Assembly (NCBI RefSeq): GCF_021401125.1
Contig: NZ_JACBFQ010000007.1
Span: 62,001 to 126,000 of the forward strand
DNA: 64,000 nt
Direction: 5' to 3'
DNA from: Xanthobacter sp. NM-59
GTDB taxonomy: Bacteria; Pseudomonadota; Alphaproteobacteria; Rhizobiales; Xanthobacteraceae
The number at the start of each line of letters is the position of its first letter. The stretch's first letter is position 1. The notes below the pieces were generated by a model. The model was not told the origin of the DNA. It made no database searches and saw nothing but the letters and a program-made list of their open reading frames with translations. This document shows positions 9,812 to 18,148 of this stretch, one piece after another. The position numbers were made by a program, and so were the translations under genes.

Positions 9812-11020
9812 TCATGCCGCCTGCGGAGAGCGGCCTCTCACCTGCGGCACGACCTTTTGCAAGGCCTCCACCGCCCTATCCACATCCTCGTCACGGCTGG
9901 ACCAGCCGAGCGAAAGCCGAATGGCCCCCGCCGCCCGCTCCGCATCCAGCCCCATGGCCTGAAGCACATGGGATGGGCCGACCTTGCCCGACGAACAGGC
10001 CGAGCCGGCACTGACGCTTATGTGGGCGAGATCGAGCGCAATCACCAGTGTTTCCGCGCGCAATCCGGAAAAGGCGATCAAAGCGGTATTGGGCACCCGC
10101 TCCACCGCCGCCCCGATGACCGACGCGCCGGAAATGCCCGCCAGCACCTCGTCTTCCAGACGGTCGCGCGCGGACCGGAGCCGAACCACATCGGCATGGA
10201 GGGCCGCCACCTCCGCGGCTGCGCCGAAGCCGGCAATGGCGGCCACGTTCTCGGTTCCCGCGCGCCGGTTCCGCTCCTGCCCGCCACCTGCCACCAGGGG
10301 CGCCACGCGAAAGTCCGGCCGCAGCCCCACCAAGGCGCCCGCCCCCTGCGGCCCGCCCAGCTTGTGGGCGGACAGGGCCATGAAGTCGATATCAAGGTCC
10401 GCCATGTCCAGCGGCACGCGGCCCGCCGCCTGCACCGCATCGCAGAAGATCACGCCGTCATAGGCGTGAACCAGGTGCGCCGCCTGCTCCAGCGGCTGGA
10501 GCACCCCGGTCTCGTTGTTCGCGGCCATCAGGGCGACCATGGCCCGACGACCGGAATCGCGATGGTGGCGCAGCCGTTCCTCAAGGGCGTCGAGGTCCAC
10601 ACGGCCGGCCACGTCCACCGGCACCCGCTCCACCCGAGGAAAGCGATGGCCCTTCAGCACCGCCGGGTGTTCCACCGCGCTCGCCAGCAGAACGTCGCAA
10701 AGGTGCGGGCGCCCGTCGATCTCCACTTCCGGATGCAGGGCAAGGGCCACCGCCTCGGTGGCGCCAGAGGTGAACACCACGCTGCGCGAGGCCCCGCCCA
10801 CCAGGGCCGCCACCGCCCCCCGGGCCCGCTCCACCACCGCGCGGGCGCCGCGCCCCTCCTGATGCACGGAGGACGGATTGCCGGGCGCGTCGAGCACGGC
10901 CAGCATTGCGTCGCGCGCCTCCGGCCGCAACGGGCTGGTGGCATTGTGATCGAGATACACCCGGTCACGCGTTCCGCCGCCGCCTTCCGCCGTCTCCACC
11001 GCCTGCTGCCGCTCGCTCAT
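9812..11020 (-). CDS. Cysteine desulfurase, NifS/IscS class
   Basis: 402 residues. PLP-dependent enzyme that converts cysteine to alanine plus enzyme-bound persulfide, the sulfur source for the SUF scaffold. [10 protein letters not shown] opens the fold, the PLP lysine is in [14 protein letters not shown], and the persulfide cysteine is in [17 protein letters not shown], the group I (NifS/IscS) loop form rather than SufS. ATG 11020 preferred; a GTG at 11047 is possible. First gene of the SUF cluster here. No separate sufS is present in the window. Confidence 0.92.
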   Translation of the reverse strand: MSERQQAVETAEGGGGTRDRVYLDHNATSPLRPEARDAMLAVLDAPGNPSSVHQEGRGARAVVERARGAVAALVGGASRSVVFTSGATEAVALALHPEVEIDGRPHLCDVLLASAVEHPAVLKGHRFPRVERVPVDVAGRVDLDALEERLRHHRDSGRRAMVALMAANNETGVLQPLEQAAHLVHAYDGVIFCDAVQAAGRVPLDMADLDIDFMALSAHKLGGPQGAGALVGLRPDFRVAPLVAGGGQERNRRAGTENVAAIAGFGAAAEVAALHADVVRLRSARDRLEDEVLAGISGASVIGAAVERVPNTALIAFSGLRAETLVIALDLAHISVSAGSACSSGKVGPSHVLQAMGLDAERAAGAIRLSLGWSSRDEDVDRAVEALQKVVPQVRGRSPQAA

Positions 11021-11675
11021 GGCCGTCTCGATCCGCCTTGCATCCACCGGATGATCTTCTCATCCGCAGGCTTGCAATTGCCAGGAATCTCGGTCATAGG
11101 TCAAATTCCAACTGTTCCTGCCCTGCGTAACCCCTGAAAGCATAGCCTTTCAGCACCGCCGCGCGAGCAGAAACACATTAGAACGATTAAAAATGATGGG
11201 TCGACCCCGTCGTGAAGTCAAGGCACCCGAAGTCAAGGCCCCCGCGGCACCGGGCACCCATGGCACAGGCTCGGCCCTCCGCCGATTCGCCGTCCACAGT
11301 GCCAGTCCGGCAGGACTGTAAGGGCCCCGCCGGTTGAAGGCCACCCCTTCGGACCGGTCATCCCCCGGGGAGCAATTCCAGAAACCTACGCAAGGGGTTG
11401 GCACCAGGAATTGTGAAACGGCACATGATTGGAAGCCATCCGGTGAACTCGCTTTCGCCAGATGCGCCTGAAATCCGACCCGCGAGCGTTGCGCCCCAGG
11501 GCATGACAAGCGTGGGCCGGCCCTTGAGAGGTCGCCGCCTGGAGGTCGTCAATTGGCGCATGTCCCTGTTTCCCGGAATCGGGGAAATGCACCAGATCGT
11601 TGAGTTGACGCCTTTTCTTCACGCGACCCGGTACCCACTTGGCCCGAGAACGCTCTGAGAGGTTGCGGACGTCCA
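11021..11675. other. Intergenic region upstream of the SUF operon
   Basis: About 655 bases between the divergent desulfurase and hydrolase genes. No Rrf2/IscR-type regulator is recognised here. It must hold the promoters of both directions. Short open frames on both strands have no family resemblance. A candidate iron-responsive site is listed separately. Confidence 0.5.
11178..11193. promoter_or_regulatory. Possible Irr-type iron-control element (ICE-like)
   Basis: TTAGAACGATTAAAAA resembles the rhizobial ICE consensus TTAGAA-N3-TTCTAA in its left half, with mismatches in the right half. It lies about 160 bases upstream of the desulfurase start in an AT-richer patch. Iron control of suf operons by Irr or RirA is known in this group; the assignment here is by eye and weak. 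Confidence 0.25.
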
Positions 11676-12338
11676 ATGCCAGAAGTCATCTTCCCCGGCG
11701 AGAAGGGGCGCCTCGAAGGCCGCTACCAGCCCGCCAAGACCCGCAATGCCCCCATCGCCATCATTCTTCATCCCCATCCGCAATTCGGCGGAACGATGAA
11801 CAATCCGGTGGTCTACAACCTTTACTACCAGTTCGCGAACCGCGGCTTCTCCGTGCTGCGCTTCAATTTCCGGGGCGTGGGCCGCTCCCAGGGCTCGTTC
11901 GACCACGGCCAGGGCGAGCTGTCCGATGCCGCCGCCGCGCTCGATTGGGCCCAGTCCGTCAATCCGGACGCGCGGGCGTGCTGGATCGCCGGCTTCTCGT
12001 TCGGCGCCTGGATCGGCATGCAGCTGCTGATGCGCCGCCCGGAGGTGGAGGGCTTCATCTCCATCGCCGCGCCGGCGAACCTTTATGACTTCTCCTTCCT
12101 TGCCCCCTGCCCCTCGTCCGGCCTGTTCGTGCACGGCGACAAGGATGCGGTGGTGCCCACCACCGCGGTGCAGACCCTGGTGGAGAAGCTGAAGACCCAG
12201 AAGGGCATCGTCATCGAGCAGCAGGTGGTGCCCGGCGCCAACCACTTCTTCGATGGCAAGACCGAAGAGCTGATGGGCGTGGTGGGCACCTATCTCGACA
12301 AGCGCCTGCCCGGCACCCGCAACGACAGCGCCGCCTGA
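11676..12338 (+). CDS. Alpha/beta hydrolase
   Basis: 220 residues with a compact alpha/beta-hydrolase fold. The oxyanion region is ILHPHPQFGGTMNN, the nucleophile elbow is GFSFGA (S108), the acid is in HGDKDAVVP, and the histidine is in PGANHFFDG. No signal peptide, so cytoplasmic. Relatives resemble small dienelactone-hydrolase-like esterases; the substrate is unknown. It is divergent from the SUF operon and ends before a clear terminator at 12361-12394. Confidence 0.82.
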   Translation: MPEVIFPGEKGRLEGRYQPAKTRNAPIAIILHPHPQFGGTMNNPVVYNLYYQFANRGFSVLRFNFRGVGRSQGSFDHGQGELSDAAAALDWAQSVNPDARACWIAGFSFGAWIGMQLLMRRPEVEGFISIAAPANLYDFSFLAPCPSSGLFVHGDKDAVVPTTAVQTLVEKLKTQKGIVIEQQVVPGANHFFDGKTEELMGVVGTYLDKRLPGTRNDSAA

Positions 12339-12360
12339 AGGCGCGCCTTCGACGATGGAG

Positions 12361-12394
12361 GAAAGGGGTCGCCTCGGCGGCCCCTTTTGCTTTT
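12361..12394 (+). terminator. Rho-independent terminator after the hydrolase gene
   Basis: GAAAGGGG pairs with CCCCTTTT around an inner GCC/GGC, followed by GCTTTT. It lies 23 bases after the hydrolase stop and just before the convergent zapE stop, so it may serve both directions. Confidence 0.7.
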
Positions 12395-12405
12395 GGCCCC
12401 CGCCC

Positions 12406-13593
12406 TCAGGTCTCCACCAGCCCGGTGCTGTCGCCGCCGATCGCCTCGGGGCGGCCATGGGGCTTGGCGAGATATTCGCTCGAACGCATCTCGTGTAGGC
12501 GCGACACCGTGCGCGCGAACTCGAACGCCTCCGTGCCGTCGGTGCCCACATAGAGGCCCTCCGGCGGCGCCGCGGCGGACGCGACGAGCTTCACATTGGC
12601 ATCGTAGAGCGTGTCGATCAGCGAGATGAAGCGCTTCGCCTCGTTGCGCTGGTCCGGCCCCATGACCGGAATGTGCTCCAGCACCAAGGTGTGGAACATG
12701 CGCGCGAGGCTCAGATAATCCGGGTTCGGCCCCAGCGGCGCCTCGCACAGATTGGCGAAGGAGAAGCGCGCCGCCCCGTGGGCCATGGCCGGGATCTCCA
12801 GATGCCGCCCCTTCAGCTCGATGGAGCTGGGCACCCCGCCGGACGGCCCGGCGAGTCGCTTCCAGGCGTCGTTGATGGCGGCATCCGCCTGCGGGCCGAG
12901 GGGCGTGTACCAGGTGGAAAGGCCTTCCAGCTTCTCCATGCGGTAATCGGTCCGTGATTCGAGGGACAGCACCTTCATGCGCTCCTCGATCATGGCGATG
13001 AAGGGCAGGAACAGCGCGCGGTTGAGGCCGCCGACATAAAGGTTCTTCGGCTCCACGTTGGAGGTGGCCACCACCACCACGCCATCGGCGAACAGCTTCT
13101 CGAACAGCCGCCCCAGGATCATGGCGTCGGCGATGTCGGTGACGTGGAACTCGTCGAAGCACAGCACCTTGGCTTCCTGGGCAAGCGCCGCCGCCACCGG
13201 GGCGATGGGATCGGCCGTCTTGCGCTCGCCATTCTTCTGCGCCTGGCGCTCCTTGAAGATGCGCTCGTGCACATCGCCCATGAAGGCGTGGAAATGGGCG
13301 CGGCGCTTGCCCTTGGGCGGCAGGGCCTCGAAGAAGAGGTCCATCAGCATGCTCTTGCCGCGGCCCACCTCGCCATAGATGTAGAGCCCCTTGGGCGCGG
13401 AAACCGGCGCGCGGCGCTGGAACAGCCAGCCGAGGGAGGACGACTTCTGCGCCAGCGCCTTCTGCCGCAGCTCCAGCTCCAGCCGGGCGAATTCGCTCAC
13501 CACCTCGGCCTGGGCGGGGTCGGCCTCGATATCGCCGGCGGCGAGCCTTGCCGCATAAAGCTCCGCCACACGCGCCGTCGTCTCAGTCGCCAT
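12406..13593 (-). CDS. zapE: ZapE/AFG1-type ATPase, cell-division protein
   Basis: 395 residues. AFG1-like P-loop ATPase with Walker A GEVGRGKSMLMD, Walker B VLCFDEFHVTDIADA and the ATSNVEPKNLYVGGLNR sensor segment. Bacterial ZapE acts at the constricting division ring and depends on ATP. ATG 13593 has a GGGGA site. A single gene here, convergent with the hydrolase gene. Confidence 0.9.
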   Translation of the reverse strand: MATETTARVAELYAARLAAGDIEADPAQAEVVSEFARLELELRQKALAQKSSSLGWLFQRRAPVSAPKGLYIYGEVGRGKSMLMDLFFEALPPKGKRRAHFHAFMGDVHERIFKERQAQKNGERKTADPIAPVAAALAQEAKVLCFDEFHVTDIADAMILGRLFEKLFADGVVVVATSNVEPKNLYVGGLNRALFLPFIAMIEERMKVLSLESRTDYRMEKLEGLSTWYTPLGPQADAAINDAWKRLAGPSGGVPSSIELKGRHLEIPAMAHGAARFSFANLCEAPLGPNPDYLSLARMFHTLVLEHIPVMGPDQRNEAKRFISLIDTLYDANVKLVASAAAPPEGLYVGTDGTEAFEFARTVSRLHEMRSSEYLAKPHGRPEAIGGDSTGLVET

Positions 13594-13748
13594 GGAGTGT
13601 CCCCTGCGCCCGGCCGAGCCGGGGCTTCACCGCGTTGTTGGGGGAAGGTGGCCGGATGCCCCCTCCGTTGCGGTCTGGTTTAGAGCATTTTCCGCAGCGA
13701 TGGATACCGGGGCACGCAAGGAAACGCCGGGGTCGAGCGGAAAGCCTC

Positions 13749-14381
13749 TCACGCGGCAGGGGGCGGCAGGGGATGGCCAGGCATCAGCTCATAGGGGTGC
13801 ACCCATCCCGGCAGGGCGGCGATGCGATCGGCCCAGCGGGCGATGTGGGGGAATTGCTCCAGCTCCACCCCCGCCCGCTCCGGATAATAGACATAGCCGG
13901 CCAGGGACACGTCGGCGATGGTGGGCAGGCCTCCCACCATGAAGTCATGCTGCGCCAGATGGGCGTCGACGATGCCATAAGCGGCAAGGGCGCGCAGGCG
14001 CAGAAAGGCGGTCACATCGCCCTCCATGTGGCCGGACAGACCCACCATGAAGCGCAGGGTGGCGAAGTAGCTGGTGAACTTGTGGTTGTCGAACAGGATC
14101 CAGCGCAGCGCCTCCAGCCGCTCGCTCTCGCCCTCGGGCAGGAAGCGGCCAGTCCTGTGGGCGAGATAGTCGAGAATCACGCCCGATTGGGAGAGCTTCA
14201 GGTCGCCATCCACCAGCACCGGCACCTCGCCCATCTCGTTCACATTGGCGCGGAAGGCGTCCGAGCGGGTCTCGCCATTGAAGAAGTCCACGAACACGGG
14301 CTCCCACGGCACGTCGCACAATTGCAGCATCAGCGCGGCGCGATAGGCGTTGCCGGACTGGGCGAAACAATAGAGCTTCAT
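13749..14381 (-). CDS. Glutathione S-transferase family protein
   Basis: 210 residues. Thioredoxin-like N-terminal domain (MKLYCFAQSGNAYRAALMLQL; NEMGEVPVLVDGDLKLSQSG with the conserved cis-proline and SQSG glutathione-binding turn), then an all-helical C-terminal domain with GLPTIADVSLAGYVYY. Cytoplasmic; substrate unknown. ATG 14381 was chosen because the fold begins there; an open frame extends further upstream but is GC-rich noise overlapping the FUSC gene. Confidence 0.85.
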   Translation of the reverse strand: MKLYCFAQSGNAYRAALMLQLCDVPWEPVFVDFFNGETRSDAFRANVNEMGEVPVLVDGDLKLSQSGVILDYLAHRTGRFLPEGESERLEALRWILFDNHKFTSYFATLRFMVGLSGHMEGDVTAFLRLRALAAYGIVDAHLAQHDFMVGGLPTIADVSLAGYVYYPERAGVELEQFPHIARWADRIAALPGWVHPYELMPGHPLPPPAA

Positions 14382-14508
14382 CGGATGCACGGCGCACGCT
14401 CCCCTCAAGGACCGGTCCAGATTAACGCCTCCCGCCCTCCGCCGCACTGGACAGTGTCGCCGACCCGTGAAATTTGACCGCCGCCACCTGTCGCAAGCCG
14501 GAGCCGCT

Positions 14509-16743
14509 GTGAGCGCCCCTGACACCGCCCCACCCCCACCGGCTCCCCCGCGGGCGCCCCTTCTGGGCCGCATCGGCATTTGGCTGGCCGATCACGACCC
14601 CGGCGGCATCGACACGACGCGCGCGCTGCACTTGGGCATCGCCCTGGTGGGGGCCATCCTGCTGGGTGTCACCACCTCCCAGCTGTTCGGCCTCGACATG
14701 ACCATCACCTTCCCGCTGATGGCCGGCACCGGCGCGCTCACCATGATTTCCTTCAATCCCGCCGCCAGCCGCCGCACGGAGGCGGTGACCATGGTCCGGC
14801 TGTTTGCGGTGGCGGCGGCCTTCCTCGCTCTGCTGGCGGTGGTGGGGCCCGGCGAGGGGGCGGGGAACGCCATGGCGCAAAAGCTACTGCTGATCCCCCT
14901 CTCCTTCTGCGCCCTGATCCTGCGGCGCTACGGCATGGACGGGCAGCGCCTGGGCCTTGCTCTGATCGTGGTGGCGACGGTGGGCACCATTCTGACGCCG
15001 ACGCGGCTGCAGGCCCTGCTGCTGCTGGCCGCCTTCTGCCAGGGCGCAGTGGTGTCGGCGCTGCTGCGCCTGTCGCCCTGGCGGCCTTCGGCGGTGGCTG
15101 CCTATGTGCAATCCACCCTCGATGTGCAGGCGGCGGTGGCCGCCTTCCTGCGCGAGATGTCGGATGCGGTGCGCACCGGCGCGCCCTTCACCGATGATGC
15201 CGCCCGCACGGTGGAGCGCCTGCGCGCGCGGGTGTGGAACGCCCTCGGCAACGCCCTGGCGGAGGACCCCGGCGGGCGCGTCGAGTTCGAGGCGCTGCGC
15301 GCCAAGTTCTATCGGCTGCGCGTGGCCGTGCAGCTGCTGGCGGGGTGCATTCCTCAAAACACCACGGGGCCCTCGGGCTGGCGCAGCCCGTTCGCCACCG
15401 CCGCCGACCACATTGCCCGGCGGCTCGAAGCCATCGACGTGCGCGACGTGCATTCCCAGGAGCGGTTCGAACGGGCCATCGCCTTGCTGCGGGAACAGGC
15501 CTTCTCGCCGGATCTGCCGCCGGAAGACCGATTCGCCCTGCTGCGCGCGCTCACGGCCTTCGATCGCCTGTCCCTCGTGATCCACGGCATCGAGACGGCG
15601 GAGCTCGCCCCGTTCCCATCCCCCCATTCGGAAGCGGAAGAGGCGCCGCCCCCGGTGAAGCCGATTGCCTGGCTGCAACGAGCGGCGGACGGCACGCGGC
15701 AGCTCTCGGCGCCGCTCAAGGTGGCCTGCCAGGGGCTGGTGGCGACCAGCCTCACCACCGCGCTCGACCTGGGTCTACATCTCAGCCATGCCTATTGGGC
15801 GACGATGACGGTGATGTTCGTCATCGGCAACAGCGTGGGCGAAACCTATGTGCGGGTGCGCTACCGGGTGGTGGGCACCCTGGTGGGCGTGCTCATCGGC
15901 ATCCTGTTCTTCCTGGTGCTGGGCGACACCATCTGGCTGCTCGCCATTCTCTGCATGGCGGCCCAGCTCGTCTCCATCGTCACCCAGAAGGACCGTTATG
16001 ACGTGGCCTCGGCGGCGGTGGGCTTCTCCGTGGTGCTGGGGCTCCACATTCTCGACGGGCTCGGCACGTCGGGCATGCTGGCGCGCATCTATGAAACCGC
16101 CATTGGCGCCCTGACGGCCCTCGCCATTTCCTATGTGGTGCTGCCGGTCTACGTGACCGATCAGTTCCGCCCCGAGGTGGAAGGCATTCTCAAGCGCTGC
16201 CGCGAGGCACTGGCGAGCTGGTGGCCACACCCTGGCACCGCCGTGTCGGTCGCCTCGCAGGTGGCGGCGGTGCGTCAATTGAGCATGCGCCTGCCCCAGT
16301 TCGGCGCCGAGCAGAGCTTCGGCCATTCCGCCGGGGACGCGGCCAACGTGGTCTCCACCCTCGACGTTCTGGTGACCTATCTCGCACTGATCGAGGACAT
16401 TTCCGGGCGGCTCGGCGATGCGCCGGACAGGCCGGAAATGGTGGCGGTGGTGGAAGCCGCGCGCTCGCGCAGCCTCACCGCCTTCGCCGTTGTCCTGCAC
16501 GAGGGCGGCGCCTCGGGCCTGGCCGCGGCGGCGCCGGCGGTGGAGGCCGCCGTTTCCACTGCCCTCAAGCTGGCCGACGAGCCGGCGGTGAAGGACCTGC
16601 TGCCTTTGGTGGCCGACTATCTGGCTTATTCCGATGCCCTGTTGCGGCCGCTGCGCGAGCTGCGCACCGCGATGCAGGACGAGACGCCCTGGCAGAAGGA
16701 ACGCACCCTCGCCGCCGGCGACACGCCCATGCGCGTCACCTGA
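14509..16743 (+). CDS. FUSC-family inner-membrane transporter
   Basis: About 744 residues. Two blocks of membrane helices (roughly 45-180 and 405-545), each followed by a large cytoplasmic helical region, in the layout of fusaric-acid-resistance (FUSC/AaeB-like) efflux proteins. The second block carries LSHAYWATMTVMFVIGNSVG and a VGTLVGVLIGILFF helix. GTG 14509 has CCGGAG six bases upstream; a GTG at 14467 is the alternative. No HlyD-type partner or regulator lies beside it, so substrate and partner are unknown. Confidence 0.8.
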   Translation: MSAPDTAPPPPAPPRAPLLGRIGIWLADHDPGGIDTTRALHLGIALVGAILLGVTTSQLFGLDMTITFPLMAGTGALTMISFNPAASRRTEAVTMVRLFAVAAAFLALLAVVGPGEGAGNAMAQKLLLIPLSFCALILRRYGMDGQRLGLALIVVATVGTILTPTRLQALLLLAAFCQGAVVSALLRLSPWRPSAVAAYVQSTLDVQAAVAAFLREMSDAVRTGAPFTDDAARTVERLRARVWNALGNALAEDPGGRVEFEALRAKFYRLRVAVQLLAGCIPQNTTGPSGWRSPFATAADHIARRLEAIDVRDVHSQERFERAIALLREQAFSPDLPPEDRFALLRALTAFDRLSLVIHGIETAELAPFPSPHSEAEEAPPPVKPIAWLQRAADGTRQLSAPLKVACQGLVATSLTTALDLGLHLSHAYWATMTVMFVIGNSVGETYVRVRYRVVGTLVGVLIGILFFLVLGDTIWLLAILCMAAQLVSIVTQKDRYDVASAAVGFSVVLGLHILDGLGTSGMLARIYETAIGALTALAISYVVLPVYVTDQFRPEVEGILKRCREALASWWPHPGTAVSVASQVAAVRQLSMRLPQFGAEQSFGHSAGDAANVVSTLDVLVTYLALIEDISGRLGDAPDRPEMVAVVEAARSRSLTAFAVVLHEGGASGLAAAAPAVEAAVSTALKLADEPAVKDLLPLVADYLAYSDALLRPLRELRTAMQDETPWQKERTLAAGDTPMRVT

Positions 16744-16786
16744 CGACCGGCCGGCCGCTTGCCTTTATGCGTCGCTGGGAAGCGCC

Positions 16787-17908
16787 CTAGTCGCCCGTGA
16801 ATGGGCGGAAGTGCTTGGAAAGCTTCAGGCCCTGCCCCTGGTAGTGGGAGCGCATGTCGGCGCCGTAGAGGGTGCCGGGGCGCCCGGCCATCCGCTCATA
16901 GACCAGCCGGCCCACGGTCTGCCCATGCTCCAGGATGAAGGGCACCTCGCGCGAGCGCACTTCCAGCACCGCGCGGGCCCCGCGGCCGCCGGCCACGGCG
17001 CTGCCGAAGCCGGGATCGAAGAAGCCCGCATAATGCACGCGGAACTCGCCCACCAGCGGGTCGAAGGGCACCATCTCGGCCGCATAGTCCGCCGGCACAT
17101 GCACCGCCTCGCGGGAAGCGAGGATGTAGAAGGCATCGGGGTCGAGCACGAGCGAGCGCCCGTCCCCCCGGACCCGGATCGGCTCCCAGAAGTCCTCCAC
17201 GTCCAGCGCGCCGGACTGGTCCACGTCGATGACGCCGGTGTGGCGTTTGGCCCGGAACCCCTGGAGGCCACCGAGCGCCTCGCCCGCCAGATCCACCCCA
17301 AGCGCAATGCCGCCCGCGGCCACATCCGGCTGGGGCGCGTCCACCAGGCATTCGGCGGTCTGCAGGCTCAAGAGTTCCAGATCCGAGAGCCGCGCCACGC
17401 CGCGCCGGAACCGCAGCTGCGACAGACGCGAGCCGGTGCGCACCAGGATGGGGAAGGTGCGCGGCGAGATTTCCAGATAGAGCGGACCCCGATAACCCTG
17501 CGGAATGGTGTCGAACGCCCGCGCCCCGTCGGTGATGACGCGCACGAACACGTCCAGTCGGCCGGTGGAGCTCTTGGGATTGGCGGCGGCGGCGAGGTCC
17601 GCCGGCAGCTTCAGCCGCTCGAACAGCTCCACCAGATAGACGCAGCCCGTCTCCAGCACCGCCCCCTGGGAGAGGTCCAGCTTGTGAAGGGCCAGCGTGT
17701 CGAGCCGCTCCTTCACGCTCACGCCGGCGCCGGGCAGAAAGCTCGCCCGCACGCGCCAGGCGCTGCGCCCCAGCCGCAGGTCCAGGCTGGCCGGCTGGAT
17801 CTGATCGGCATCAAGAGCATGCCGGCAGGCGATGAGCCCCTTCGCCTTCAGCTCCGAGATGGCTTCGGCGGGAAGGATTCCCGGCTTCAGTACATCGGCC
17901 ACGCGCAT
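16787..17908 (-). CDS. dcd: 2'-deoxycytidine 5'-triphosphate deaminase, long form
   Basis: 373 residues, about twice the length of E. coli Dcd, matching the long alphaproteobacterial form in which two dUTPase-like domains are fused. The N-terminal half has QIQPASLDLRLG and PKSSTGRLDVFVRVITDG; the second half has PFDPLVGEFRVHYAGFFDPG. It would deaminate dCTP to dUTP in thymidylate supply. ATG 17908 is the first good start; the very long frame above it is a shadow of metZ. It is divergent from metZ, with the SAM-II element in between. Confidence 0.88.
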   Translation of the reverse strand: MRVADVLKPGILPAEAISELKAKGLIACRHALDADQIQPASLDLRLGRSAWRVRASFLPGAGVSVKERLDTLALHKLDLSQGAVLETGCVYLVELFERLKLPADLAAAANPKSSTGRLDVFVRVITDGARAFDTIPQGYRGPLYLEISPRTFPILVRTGSRLSQLRFRRGVARLSDLELLSLQTAECLVDAPQPDVAAGGIALGVDLAGEALGGLQGFRAKRHTGVIDVDQSGALDVEDFWEPIRVRGDGRSLVLDPDAFYILASREAVHVPADYAAEMVPFDPLVGEFRVHYAGFFDPGFGSAVAGGRGARAVLEVRSREVPFILEHGQTVGRLVYERMAGRPGTLYGADMRSHYQGQGLKLSKHFRPFTGD

Positions 17909-17958
17909 CCCCACATCCGCTTTGCCATCCGTCCCGTTCGATTTAACGAACGAATTCC

Positions 17959-17987
17959 TTGACGCCAAGGGGACGGCGGCATTAGTG
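17959..17987 (+). promoter_or_regulatory. Probable metZ promoter
   Basis: TTGACG at 17959-17964 is a good -35 match. A weak -10 (ATTAGT or TTAGTG, 17981-17987) follows at 16-17 bases. The predicted start would be about 17993, exactly where the SAM-II aptamer begins, which supports the call. Confidence 0.45.
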
Positions 17988-17993
17988 ATCCCG

Positions 17994-18059
17994 CTCGTGG
18001 TCAATTTGAGCCGGCCGGCTTGCAGCCACGTTAAAAACGCACTTGCTAAAAGGCCGGGG
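17994..18059 (+). ncRNA. SAM-II riboswitch upstream of metZ
   Basis: The P1 stem CGTGG (17996-18000) pairs with CCACG (18026-18030). The conserved TTGCAGCCACGTTAAA and GCTAAAA blocks follow in the right order. GCCGGCC in the loop can pair with GGCCGGG near 18052-18058 to form the pseudoknot. SAM-II elements bind S-adenosylmethionine and occur before metA, metX or metZ in alphaproteobacteria. The aptamer's 3' GGGG is followed at once by an ATG at 18060 that is not in the metZ frame, and metZ starts 90 bases later. Confidence 0.92.
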
Positions 18060-18148
18060 ATGAGCGGATCGCCGCCGCGCATGTGCCGTGAAGTCGCGGA
18101 CAAATGCAAGCGTGGGACCGCAACACATCCTCCGCCGTGGAGACAGCC

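Noticed and set aside
11150-11676. Open frames on both strands in the region upstream of the SUF operon
   Set aside because: No motif, no ribosome binding site, and they contradict one another; no Rrf2-type regulator is encoded there.
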